Shown here: positions 1 through 10,846 of the stretch, one piece after another
Numbering within the stretch: the stretch's first letter is position 1
Layout of the letters: each line of letters starts with the position of its first letter
NCBI GenBank assembly: GCA_963921195.1
Contig: OY992540.1
Coordinates: 55,250,844-55,314,843 of the forward strand
DNA length: 64,000 nt
Direction: 5' to 3'
Origin: Pegoplata infirma
Lineage: Eukaryota; Arthropoda; Insecta; Diptera; Anthomyiidae
Position numbers and translations under genes: made by a program
The notes under the pieces: generated by a model
What the model saw: only the letters and a program-made list of their open reading frames with translations
Database searches by the model: none
Told to the model about the DNA's origin: nothing

Positions 1-12
1 ACTTGTTTCTTA

Positions 13-802
13 CACTCAAAATAATAACTCTGTTAAATTACAGAAAAACTCTGCTAATTTAACAGAGTACACCATACTTTTCCAGCTAACAACATTTCTT
101 GGTAATTTTACTAAAAAACTCTGTAAAATGATTTTGACAGAAAAAAACTGTTAATTTACAGAGTTTATAGTAAAATATTGGTTAAATATGAAAGCTTTTT
201 TACAGAGAAAACTCTGTAATTTTACCATAAAACTCTGTAAAATGATTTGGACAAAAAAAAAACTGTTAATTTACAGAGTTTCTAGTAAAATATTGGTTAA
301 ATAAACCACCATTTAGCAAGGAAAACTATGAAATGTACATATATTTGATGCAAAAAAAAAAAAATACAGAAAAAACTCTGTAAATTTACAGAGTTTAGTT
401 AAATGCATGTTATTTTGTAAAATTTTTACAAGACTTCTGAAAAATAAATTTTGATAACTTTTTTTGCTACTTTTTCAACTTTTTCTCAAAAAAAAAAATT
501 ACAGATAAAATTTTGATGTTTGGTAACAAAACCTACTCAAAACAGAAAACTTTTTTGGTTATAAAAAATACGAAGTATTTTGCTTAGATCTGTATTTTAG
601 CAGAAAACTCTGTTAGTTATCTGTAAAATTAAGATTACAAAGTAAAAAGTAATATAACAGAGGAAACTTGGTTTTTTTGTCACAACAAAATACAAAGTTT
701 TTTCTTTAAATCTGTATTTTGACAGAAAACTCTGTCAAATATCTGTTGAATTGAGATTACAGTCATTTTACAGAGTATTTTACAGAGTTATTATTATGAG
801 TG
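13..802. mobile_element. Foldback element, CACTCAAAA termini, copy 1
   Basis: Inverted termini read CACTCAAAATAATAACTCTG on the left and its near complement on the right, each flanked by TA. The 790-bp interior is low-complexity and repeats ACTCTGT(A/T)AAATT and its complement many times, so the whole element can fold back. No coding capacity is visible. A second copy lies at 54369-54976. The superfamily is unclear: a CACTC tip with a 2-bp duplication could be Tc1/mariner-like or CMC-like. Confidence 0.75.
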
Positions 803-1007
803 TAGGTAATTGCATTTATATTATCGTTGTTATTGTAGTGTAGAAAAAAAAGCCGTTAGTTTTTTGTCTTGTTTGTCAATATATTGAGGTGAGTTAAAGT
901 ATAAACAACGCCATTTTGCGTGCATTTTATAGTTGTTGTTTTCTTGTATCAATTCTTTTATTCTGTAGGTGGTGTTATTTAACTAGTAACTAAAAAGCAA
1001 TGATGGG

Positions 1008-1206
1008 TACCAATACCTTTTCGATACCAATACCCGTTAATACCAATTCAAATTGAAAACCAATACCAATTAAAAACCAATACCTTTATTTGTGCGATAC
1101 CAATACCGATAAAAAACCAATACTGATTCCCCACTACCAATACCAATTAAAAACCAATACTTTTATTCTTCAAAACCAATACCAATAAAAAACCAATACC
1201 AATTCA
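1008..1206. repeat. Degenerate ACCAATACC tandem array
   Basis: About 200 bp of irregular ACCAATACC/AAAACCAATACC units, introduced by GATGGGTACCAATACC. A similar array lies at 8197-8410 and ends in AATTGGTACCCATCC, the complement of this leading edge, so both are probably copies of one repeat family. It is non-coding. The flanking 803-1007 shows nothing recognisable. Confidence 0.75.
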
Positions 1207-1299
1207 TTTTTTTCTACTTTCGTATCGGTTTTGTTTCGGTTTTTTTGTATTCTTATTTTCGTTTGTTTTAATTGTGACGTCAAACATTTTCTTTCCATC

Positions 1300-1465
1300 A
1301 GAGAATAATCACAATTGGAGCGGGAAGCGGAAAAACGCAATTGTCCTCATAAAAATAGAATTGAATCTAGTTTGGCGGAAAAACGCGGCGGAATTTTGTT
1401 GTCATATAAAACGTGTGTGAACAGTTGCGGAAAAACGCTTCCCGCTCCAATTGTGTTTATTCTCT
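1300..1465. mobile_element. Short inverted-repeat element (MITE-like)
   Basis: A 166-bp element with long inverted ends: AGAGAATAATCACAATTGGA and GCGGGAAGCG on the left, and CGCTTCCCGC, TCCAATTGTG, TTTATTCTCT on the right. It is GC-richer than its surroundings. No clear target duplication was found, so the superfamily is open. Confidence 0.75.
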
Positions 1466-2367
1466 AACATTACTAGATTTTACCTGACTAACGAATTGCT
1501 ACAGATGTTTACAAAAGATGTTACATCGATCAGTAATCGTTTGCATGCAAAGTCATATAACAAAACGGATTTAGCTACTTGAATTTTAAAAGCCATAAAA
1601 ACATAAAACAAATATTTTTGTCACGTTACGTGATTTTTATGACCCCTAATAAAAGTATATCTTAAAAAATTTAGACCTTTTCTGTAATGAATTTTTTTCT
1701 TTTGCAAACATTATTAATATGTGATGCACATATATTGAATGTCACTGCACTGTTCTTTGCGTTGTAAAAAAAATACTAATGTCCTTTTTTGGAAATCCCA
1801 AAATTTTAACCAAGCAGTCGTTACAAAATTATATGTCACAACACCAGAATCCAGAAAAAAAAATTTTGTTTGTTTTATTAGTTGTTTATTTGTTGTAAAA
1901 GAATTTAAGAATGCATAATGTGCGGTTCACACTTGCTATTTTTGAGAGTTTAAGGGCTACGTGTTTAAAAAATTATTTGTTCTGTATCCAATACGTTTTT
2001 ATTCAGTTATTGGTGTTTTGTTAAACAACTTGTGAACTCCATATAAGAAAAAAAATTTGCCCGTGTAATTACAAAAAGATCTAAAATCGAAAAAGGGACC
2101 CCTGCACGATAACCCATTTCAATCACTTAAAAAAATATGTATGAAAGGATGAATTTCAGGTATATTTTGTTACAAATGTTAAGTGTCATCTTTCTGCAAT
2201 TAAAAAATATCTACCCTTACCACCGCAATTTATATGGCTTTTCTGGAATAACGGAATATTAAACATTTTTTTTTGACAAGATTTTTAAGATCTGCCGGTG
2301 CTAATTTCACTAAAAAAGTACCTTTTTCCAAAAAAGGAAAAATAAAATTGAATCTTATACCCAATTC
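1466..2367. other. AT-rich non-coding stretch
   Basis: No gene, RNA or structured repeat could be recognised. The sequence is poly-A/T-rich with frequent stops in all frames. Confidence 0.5.
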
Positions 2368-2412
2368 ACACCTGAGGTGAATCTCGTTCGAACGAGATTT
2401 CACCTCAGGTGT
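2368..2412. repeat. 45-bp near-perfect palindrome
   Basis: Two 21-22-nt arms (ACACCTGAGGTGAA and TCTCGTT on the left) meet around TTCGAA. Only one A differs between the arms. The similarity weakly continues outward (CAATTC versus CTATTT before the ACACC tip), so this may be the core of a tiny inverted-repeat element. It could extrude as a cruciform. Confidence 0.85.
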
Positions 2413-2837
2413 AAATAGGCCTTTAGTTTTATAAAATTTCCTTTTTTGAATTTTTCTCAAAAGAGATAAAATTAAAACGCCTTAAAATATATATTTTTGT
2501 AAACCACTTTTGATTTAGTTGGCTTTAACTTTAATTTTATCATTATTATTTAAAAAAGAAGCGAAAAATAAGTTCTTCTCGCATTGGTACAGTGGACATA
2601 AATGGAGTAAAAACTGACCAATAAAAATTAGGTAATTTGTTACGCATTTTTATTTTTTATACCCTCAAAAATATAAATATATAAAAAAATGTTAGGGATT
2701 TTTTTAATTTTTCCTCCGCGCGATGAATGCTGTCAAATAGATTTATTATGATTTTTGCACTTCTTCTCCTTCTTCTTTTATATTGATCGTGTGTGGGTAA
2801 TATTGACGATTGTACAATGGTCAATTTAACCCATACA

Positions 2838-2970
2838 TGGGAATTTTTAATTGGCATTGAATTTTCATTGGCATTAGTTGGAACTAATGCCACTGCCAAA
2901 AAAAGCATTAGCATTTATTGCCAATGAAATTTTTTGGCATTATTTGTACTAATGCCAATGAAAAGGCACA
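2838..2970. repeat. TTGGCATTAGT inverted/tandem repeat cluster
   Basis: Repeated blocks of TTGGCATT and AATGCCAATGAAA in both orientations (for example GGCATTAGTTGG followed by AACTAATGCC) build several overlapping hairpins. It is non-coding and unclassified. The adjoining 2413-2837 shows nothing recognisable. Confidence 0.6.
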
Positions 2971-3538
2971 AATGCCTAAAAAAAACTATTTACAATTGAA
3001 AAAAAAAAGTAGAAAATTAGAAAAAGTGAATGCTCTATTGTATTAAGTATGACTTGATGCCACATTGTCTGTAATTTTTGTAAAAATAGGTACAGCCATT
3101 CTCTTGGAATGATCAATCAAAAATAAAATATTTATGTTTAAATCTCCATATACCGTTATCAAAAAAGCTAACAAATTTATACATGATTAAGACAAAAGGA
3201 TGTACAACTTGTAAATGGGTATGGACAGTTCTTGATTCTGTTTTTTTGTGATTTTTTTTATTTAAATTTTTTTAAATTGTTCAATTTTGAATAGTTTTTC
3301 CAAAATGTTCCGCGACATAATTCAAAACTTAGGACGCCAAAATCTTCGTTGGTTTACTACCATTAAGACTGACCTGCCCCTTTTTCCCGTTTTTTCGTCT
3401 GCGTTTAAAATATTAATAGAAAGGGAGATGAACAAATCTAAAGTTGTTAAAATGAGCATTTTATAATTGAATAAATTAATTTTTATGAATTAACAATTTT
3501 TAAGTTTTTCCAAAAGTACAAACATATTTATTTCTATA
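2971..3538. other. AT-rich non-coding stretch
   Basis: No gene or clear repeat structure seen. Confidence 0.45.
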
Positions 3539-4959
3539 TTAATCTATATAAATAAAAATCAATTGTCGTTCGTTGGTAACAGCATCAGTTGAGAACGGCT
3601 GGACCGATTTGGACAATTTTTTTTTTGAAATGTTCGTTATAGTCCAACTTAGGTTTTTACGTAAAGAAAATTTGACCACGCCCACTTTTACGCCCACTTT
3701 TTTAAATTTATCTAAAATCAGAAAACGGCTGCACCGATATAGGCATTTTTTTATTAAAATGATCGTAGTAATCCAATTTAAGTTTTTACTAAAAGAAAAA
3801 TCGACCACGCCCTCTTTTACTCCCACTTTTTTCAATTTATGTAAAATCTGAGAAGGGCTGGACCGATTAGACTATTTTTTATGAATATTCATCATATTCC
3901 AACTTTGGTTTTTACGAAAAACGAAATTGACCACTGCCACTAATTTTTGTTAAAAATGTTCCTCATAATTTAACTAAGGTTTTGACGGATAGTAAAATTA
4001 ACCACGCCCACTTTTTTCTATGTATGGAAGGAACTATAAGTGCTAGACCGATTTTTAAGGAAAAAAAAATTGTCCAAGCCTACTTCTATGCCCACTTTTC
4101 CCGATATATATATTTTAAATCATGGAATGGCTAGATCAATTTGACTAATTTTGTTTTTAATGTTCGTTATAGTACAACTAAGGTTTTTCGGAAAGAACAA
4201 TTTTCCATTTCTACGCCCACTTTTGAATGGATGGACCGAGTTGGTTAAATTCAAATAACGTGTTTACGGTAAGATATGTTGTCCACCCACTCTTTTTTTT
4301 CGATATATTTAAAATTTTCTCTATAGAAAAATAAAATATAGAATAATAAAATATAAATAAAAATCAAATGTTCCTTGGTAATCGCATCACTTGAGAACTG
4401 ACCGATTTGGATAATATGTTTTTTAAATGTTCGTATTTGGTTTTTTTTTGGAAAACAAATTAATCACGCCAACTTTTATGCCCATTTTTCCGTATATATA
4501 AAATCCGAGAACGGGCTGGATCGATTTGACTATTTTTTTTTTAAATGTTCGTCATAGGTTTAAAAGGAAGTAAAAATTTTTTACTGCCGCTTTTATTTGG
4601 ATATATCTGTAAGAGAAGAACGGCAAAATAGTAGTATTTGTTGATATTCGTGATAGTACAACCAAGGTTTTTACGGAAAGAAATATTGTCCACTCCCACT
4701 TTTTTCAATACATCTAAAATCAGAGAACAACTACCCTGATTTGGTAAATTGTTTTCTTAATGATCAATATATTCCAAGTAAGGCTTTTACGGAAATAATT
4801 ATTGTCCTCCCCCACTTCAAAGCCCGCATTTTTCAATATCCTTAAAACTTGCAACACTTGAGTGCGAATGGACTGATTTGGTTAATTTTTTGTTTTAAGT
4901 GTTCGTATTAGTTTATATAATTGTTCGGAAAGAAAAACTGTCTTCACCCACTTTTTTCA
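3539..4959 (+). repeat. Degenerate ~125-bp tandem array (GGCTGGACCGATTT motif)
   Basis: Head-to-tail units contain, in order, a GAACGGCTGGACCGATTTGG-like phrase, a T-run, ATGTTCGTTATAGTCCAACT, AGGTTTTTACG, then GACCACGCCCACTTTT. Units start near 3590, 3720, 3850 and onward and become more diverged downstream. Two overlapping opposite-strand open frames near 3540-3850 are products of this periodicity. The array is split by the element at 4968-5687 and resumes after it. Confidence 0.8.
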
Positions 4960-4967
4960 ATGTATAT

Positions 4968-5687
4968 TAGCGCGTCCCGAATTAAAATTTTTTTAGCTTG
5001 ACCCCTCAAACGATGGGGATTTAGAACCCTTTTACGGGAAAAATAACAAAAAAATTTTTGGACAAAAAACCAGTTGGCTACCAGCAGCTAATTGCAATCT
5101 TAGTGCATTTTGAAAAATCTTTTTTTTATTTGTTGTCCAAAAATTTGACGCCAAAAGTTGCGCAATATAGAGTACATTTGAGGAAAAATATTAATAAAAT
5201 TTCCATGGAGAAATTTTGGTGCAGCGTTGCATCTTAAAAATCAAAAGATGTACTTAATTTTTACTTTTTCTTTTTTTTAAGCTAAATTAGTCTCAAAATC
5301 TGCTTTGACACAGTTAAAACGAATGTGATCTGTTTTGCGCAGGCTTTGAGACCAATTTAGCTTAAAAGAAAAAATAAAAAAAATTTAAGTCACACTTTTC
5401 ATCTTTAAGTTGCAACGGTGCACCAAAATTACTCCATGGAAATTTTATTAATATTTTTCCAGGAATGTACTCTACATTGCGCAACTTTTGGCATACATTT
5501 TTAAAAAACAAAAAAAATATTTTTTTCAAAATGCACTAAGATTGCAATCTTTAGCCGCTGGTAGCCAACTGGTTTTTTGTCCAAAACTTTTTTTGTTATT
5601 TTTCCCGTAAAAGGGTCCTAAATCCCCATCTTTTGAGGGGGCAAGCATTTTCAAATTCGAAAAAAAAGCCGAATTCGGGACGCGCTA
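4968..5687. mobile_element. hAT-like foldback element with 8-bp TSD
   Basis: A 720-bp element with termini TAGCGCGTCCCGAATT and the complement. Arms of about 340 bp pair nearly throughout and meet around 5300-5340. It is flanked by the perfect 8-bp duplication ATGTATAT (4960-4967 and 5688-5695), which fits the hAT length and the nTnnnnAn preference. It interrupts the tandem array. There is no transposase, so it is non-autonomous. Confidence 0.85.
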
Positions 5688-5695
5688 ATGTATAT

Positions 5696-6300
5696 ATCTA
5701 AAATTCGCTATATTAAAAAATATATTTCTCGGGGCGGATTACTTAATGAAAAGTTAGCTGCTAACTGCCGATTTAAAAGAGCCTTATGTCAAAATTTGTA
5801 TGAAAAATTTAAAATTAACGGATAGTTATTTTATAACGGAGCATTGAGTAATCCATCATTTAAAGATTCCGCTTAAACTTGGTAGAAATGATTTAAACCT
5901 TTGGTTATTGTTAACATACTATGTACAAGTTTAACTTACCACACAAATTTTAACGCCCTCTTTAGTCTAAATATGTCGACTTTTAATGACCGAACCGATT
6001 TTTTATGTTAATTATAGTTCTAATTAGCTATAATTAATTAAGAAAATAGAAAAGAAATGGAGAAAAGTGCCCCTGAAAAATGGAAAATTCGGGAAAACTT
6101 TATTAAACAACTCAACAACAGCTCACGATAACAACGATGGATATGCGTAATTTATTTTCGTGTTGTTCGTAATGATACTAAAGAAGTTTAAAATTTGTTC
6201 AGATCGCAAAGTCGAAGACATGGTACTTTTTTTAGTTCCTAAAATATAATTTGAAGATGATTATCTGCCTAATCGGTTATTTAATACCACGCCCACAAAT
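5696..6300 (+). repeat. Continuation of the interrupted ~125-bp tandem array
   Basis: Weak further copies of the ACCGATTT...ATTATAGTTC...ACGCCC pattern continue after the insertion but are strongly decayed. No gene is visible. Confidence 0.45.
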
Positions 6301-6379
6301 TTTTCTAAGCCAAGAAATTCATTACATTTTTTGCAGGGCTATATATTTGAAGCGAGACGAAATATAACACTGATCTTAT

Positions 6380-6930
6380 ATTTGGGCCAGCAACGCGGAC
6401 CGGGCCAGCTAGTACTGGATAAAATGAAACCCGAATACACAAAAAACCGATTTGAAGTAGTGTGGTACTTTTGATTACGACGAGTTTAAAAAAGAGGGTT
6501 TTCACAAAAATTTTTTTATTTTTTTTTTTAATTTTTGGCATTTCAATTTGTGTTGACTGGCACAAGCGGGGAAGTTTTTTGTAAAGTATGGATAAAAAGG
6601 ATAATCCTGGTCCAAACAGTTTTTTGAAAGGGCGTGGAACTTTCTATAACGATGAGTTTTTAAAAGGGAGTTTTCAAAAAAAAAAAAAAAAAAATCGAAT
6701 TTTTTTATAAATTTTATTTTTTTATAAAATTTATTTTAATTCCATTTTTGAAAACGGACACAAGCGGGCAAATTTTTTGGAAAGTTGGGATAGAAAGGAT
6801 AATTCTGGCCCAGACAGTTTTTTGAAAAGGCGTAGAACTTTTGATAACGATGATTTTAAAAATGAGGTTTCCACAATTTTTTTTTTATTTATTTTTTTTA
6901 AAGGGGTTTTTCAAAAAAAAAAAAATCCTT
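6380..6930 (+). repeat. Tandem array of ~190-bp units
   Basis: Three units share GACACAAGCGGG, GGATAATcCTGGtCCA-ACAGTTTTTTGAA, GGCGTGGAACTTT and GATAACGATGA blocks. The last two (from about 6560 and about 6755) are clear; the first is more diverged. Each unit ends in a long A/T run. The short open frame across 6777-6989 only follows the unit and is not considered a gene. Confidence 0.7.
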
Positions 6931-6984
6931 CACGCAAAAATTCGACCCACTCTCTAGACACTCACTTAGAATTTTTCAACTCAA

Positions 6985-8040
6985 CATAACGTGATTTAAA
7001 TGAAAATCACTTTTTTGAGTCACGCAAATCACGGGATCAGCGACCATCTCCAATTCAAATACATAAACAAGAGACAAGTGTCTCTTCATTTGTTTAATCT
7101 ATAACATCTGTAAATTTTAATTAAAATGAAGTGTCCACCCTTGAAAAAATTTCCTTGTAGGTCTGAATCTAAAAAGTTTCAAGGCACTTATATATTACCC
7201 TAGGTTACGTTAGGTTAACCTACCCTAATATAGTCACTTAATTTAAATGGAAATCGCTCAATAATCACGTGATTTAAATAAAAATCGCTCACGCCTTAAT
7301 CACGTGGTTTTTTGAGTCACGCAAATAACGGGACCACAGACCATCTCTAATTCAAATACATAAACAAAAGACAAGTGTCTCTTCACTCAAAAAAAAAAAC
7401 TGTAAAGTTGGCAAAAAATTTAGTTAAATTTAACTAAAAAAACACCTGATTTTGAACCTACTAAATTTCTAGTTAATTTTAGTTAATAAATGTAGCAAAA
7501 AAACAGTAATTTTAACTAAAAATTCAGCTGAAAATTTCGTAACATTTTTTATTAGGTGAATTCAGCTAACCTTTTTTTTAAATAAAAAATATATTTTTCA
7601 CAGCGTTAAGTTCAGCTTAAGTAGGACTAATGAGATTTGCATAGGAGGCTACACAAGAAATGTTTAAAATTTTCGACTTGACAAAAATGTTACAAAAAAT
7701 CAGCAAATTAATTAGTAAAAATTCGTAACCTCAGTTTTAAAGTCAACAAAAAAAATTAATTCCAAATTTGTACAAAACTAGTATTTTCGTAAATCGAACT
7801 TAACTAAAAAAAGTAGTTAAAACGCTGATTTTAACTAAAAATTTGCTAAAAAGCCAGTAAACTCGAGTTAACAAAAAAAAGTTTGTCAACTTTACAGTTT
7901 TATTTTTTTGAGTGTTCATTTGATTCATCTATAACATCTGTGAATTTGATTAAAAATAAAGTGTCCACCCTGAAATAGTTTCCTTGTAGGTCCGATTTCA
8001 AAAACTTTCAAGGCACTTATTAATTACCTTAATATAGGCT
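6985..8040 (+). repeat. Tandem duplication of a ~220-bp segment, second copy interrupted
   Basis: Copy A (about 6985-7205) and copy B (about 7263-8040) share CGTGATTTAAAT, TTTTTTGAGTCACGCAAAT, GACCATCTC, CAATTCAAATACATAAACAA, GACAAGTGTCTCTT, CTATAACATCTGT, AAGTGTCCACCCT and TTTCAAGGCACTTAT. Copy B is split by a 531-bp insertion, and copy A shows the empty site. Confidence 0.85.
7384..7914. mobile_element. CACTCAAAA-terminated element with empty-site proof
   Basis: Inverted termini CACTCAAAAA...ACTGTAAAGTTG flank 531 bp rich in TTAGTT(A/T)AAATTTAACT. Copy A of the surrounding tandem duplication reads TCTCTTCATTTG where copy B reads TCTCTT-element-TTCATTTG, so the target duplication is TT. The termini resemble those at 13-802 and 54369-54976, but the interior differs. 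No coding capacity is seen. Confidence 0.85.
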
Positions 8041-8196
8041 TAATTTCTGAATTTCAAAAAGATCGGTTAACATTTACGACCTGTAGAGACTTTTGGCCAG
8101 AAAACCTACCATCACGCCCCAGTGTGCACTGTGGGGCGGACAGAAGGACGACGTACGTTAAATAAATTAATATTAACGACAAAACCTTTTGCATAC

Positions 8197-8410
8197 AAAT
8201 ACCAAAACCGATATAATATAAATACCAATACTTATTAAAAACCGATACCAATTCGAGGCTAAAACCAATACCAATACCCAATACCTAAATAATTCAAAAC
8301 CAATACCGAAACCTATACCAATTCAACAAAAAATGAAAACCAATACCTATACCAATACTAATATAATTTTAAAAACCAATACCAATACCAATACTTTTAT
8401 CGAATTGGTA
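8197..8410. repeat. Degenerate ACCAATACC tandem array, second copy
   Basis: Irregular ACCAATACC/AAAACC units as at 1008-1206, ending in GAATTGGTACCCATCC. A (GTT)n microsatellite follows at about 8443-8461. Confidence 0.75.
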
Positions 8411-8572
8411 CCCATCCTTGCTAAAAAGGCATTGCCATTTTTTGTTTGTTGTTGTTGTTGTTTATATTATTGGGAGTAAAAAATATGTGACTTAAAATTA
8501 CGCATTATTATCTGTTCGAAATACAAATATGCAAATACATACATTAAGTTTAATCTCAACCTCGGTTAATAT

Positions 8573-8623
8573 TGTGGAGGGTATTCATAGATTCGGCCAA
8601 GTCGAATTTAACTTTTCTACTTG
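8573..8623 (+). mobile_element. DINE-1/mini-me-like 3' end fragment
   Basis: Contains GGAGGGTATTCATAG, the hairpin ATTCGGCCAAGTCGAAT, and the terminal CTACTTG before a T-run, matching the 3' ends of the fuller copies. Nothing upstream matches the element body, so it is truncated. Confidence 0.65.
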
Positions 8624-8782
8624 TTTTTTTTTTAATTTTGCTAATTTTTTTCCATACAAAAATGAAAAAAATATATGTAGATATTTTTGTTTTTTAAAAT
8701 ATTGTAAGTAAATGTTCTCTAAATTGTTTTTCAATGTATTTCTGAAGAGATTAAGGAGCATTAGGAGTTAAGGAGTAAGGCA

Positions 8783-8986
8783 TATATCGGATTTCTATAA
8801 TCAAAATTGAAATGTAAAGCTAGAATCCTCTACTTTTAACGAAAAAATTCAAAAAAAATTGTGCCTTTAAAAAAAGGCGTTTTTAATGCATAAAAATTTT
8901 ATGTTTAGACAATTTTTCTGTACTTTTACGTTTAAAGTATAAGATTCTAGCTTTAAATTTCAACTCTGATTATAGAAATCCGATAT
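8783..8986. mobile_element. Inverted-repeat element (MITE-like)
   Basis: About 204 bp with arms of roughly 65 bp. The left arm starts ATATCGGATTTCTATAATC and continues AAATTGAAATGTAAAGCTAGAATC in two parts; the right arm is the near complement ending in CCGATAT. The loop is A/T-rich and lacks an open frame. No target duplication was identified. Confidence 0.75.
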
Positions 8987-9656
8987 TTACTTAAGGAGTT
9001 TTGGCACTTCAAAAATACAATATAAAACAATTTAGAAAATATTTATTTACAAAATTTTGAAATACAAAAATAATTTGGAAACAAATAGCTGACCATAATT
9101 AGCCCGTAAGGTAACCCCTTTTCAAAATAAAAATAATTTAAATTTTTTTTCATTTTTATATGGAAAATATTAGAAATTTTTTTTTTTAAAAATTATTAAA
9201 AATAGAAGACCTTTGTGTCCCATAAAAATGATGGTTGATTTTTTTTTGATAAAATGCCACAGTTTAATAACATGTCAATTAAAAAAAAAATCAAAGGGGT
9301 TAAAAGTTGACGAAAATGCACCAAAAAAATGTATTTGCATTAAAGATGCATTTTTTAATGACACATTTTTTTTTTAATTTTAATTTTACGTTTAAAGAAG
9401 AGGAGTTTAGCTTTTAATTTCAATTGTATTAAACTTTACCGCTTTCTAAATTTTTTGTGATTTTTAAAAACTGAAAATCGCGAGTTTTTGGCATTCAATT
9501 GAACTAAAATGGCTCCATAGAGCATTTGTGTTCATAACATAAAAAAAAAATTGAATACCCACGCCCAGATTTATGGTTTTGTATCGTAATTTTGACCGAT
9601 ATATTTTTTAGTTCTATTGTAAGAGGTAGAATGGCTTTTTTGTTTGCTTTTAACTT
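8987..9656. other. AT-rich non-coding stretch
   Basis: Poly-A/T-rich sequence with no recognisable gene or bounded element. Confidence 0.45.
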
Positions 9657-10246
9657 ACAAGGGAAGTATCTCAACCCTTATGAACCGATTTGCCTGAAAC
9701 TTAAAATATATATCAAAGAGACAATTCTAAGGTTGGGGTGTCTCGGCTTATCGGCCAAATCGGGGATTTAGGGGTTCAAAACATGGGTCAAAAAATGGCG
9801 AAAAAATCGTTTTTTGGATTTTTCAGCCATTTCTTTTTAAGAAACTATATGATGTTTCCATATGAGAAGAAAGGTTTTTTTAATGCCTATCTAATGGTGG
9901 CATAACCATGTAAAAATTCGGCTTCCTTAAATATTTTTTTCAGGAAAATGTGTAAATTTTGGGGGGTACTTATGTGAAGACATAGACCTACGATATCCAT
10001 ATGGATAAGAAATAATCTTTATTAAATTTAAGTCGACCCGTATTTTTGCCCTAAATGATATTCCTGTTAGTTCGGGAGTTATCGAAATTTTCCCGAAGGT
10101 CCACATGGTTTCATAAGGGGACAACGAAATTTTTAAACACCGATATGGCCGATAAGCCGAGACACCCCAACCTTAAAATCGTCTCATTTATATAAATTTT
10201 AAGTTTCAGGCAAATCGGTTCATAAGGGTTGAGATACTTCCCTTGT
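9657..10246. mobile_element. Inverted-repeat element, ACAAGGGAAG termini
   Basis: 590 bp with inverted arms of about 105 bp: ACAAGGGAAGTATCTCAACC, then AACCGATTTGCCTGAAACTT, then GGTTGGGGTGTCTCGGCTTA, and the complement on the right. The interior keeps partial self-complementarity. A decayed relative is at 42300-42950. The open frame 9927-10124 (minus) is inside and has no recognised similarity. Confidence 0.8.
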
Positions 10247-10846
10247 TAGTTCTTTGTTGCAAGAAGGTTTTTTTTTTTAAATAAATTACATTGTTGTTTA
10301 TTTTATAAATATCTTGAAAAGTGTTAATTTCCCCATTAAATTTTTATTGTTGTTATGTTTTTTTACAAAGTATAACATATGGTAATACTCCTACAATAAT
10401 ATGTATACATACATAGGTAAGTATTTTAATGAGACACCCAAAGATATTAAATTTTTGTTTAATCTATTTATTGAAATAAGCGATTTTGTTTAAAGGGCAT
10501 ATATTAGGGTGGTGCGTTTTCCAACAAAGTGCTCAGATGAACTATTAAGAGGGCTGAATAGTTGTTACAAGACAATACAAGCAATTTAAAGCCAAAATGA
10601 TCTAAATTGGTCTATATATTCTGTTCGTGCATTGCGGGTCAAAATTGGAGTTTTTAAAAAAATGGACTTATGAGGCATTCCACACCATTCCACTACAGAA
10701 AAACCATAGTGGTTTCAATGGGATATCATTTGCAAAGTATTCGCTTTTACGGTACTATTAAAAAACAGAAATAAAATTTAACATTTGTTTAAAAGTGGGC
10801 CTTGTTGGCGTGTTCAAATATTGAAAATATCAAACTTTTTTGCCTG

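Noticed and set aside
1..10. ACTTGTTTCT at the window edge as a DINE 3' end
   Set aside because: It matches the CACTTGTTT end of other copies, but only a few bases are present and the hairpin would lie outside the window.
1008..1206. CRISPR-like regular repeats
   Set aside because: ACCAATACC units are short and irregular with no unique spacers, and the genome is eukaryotic.
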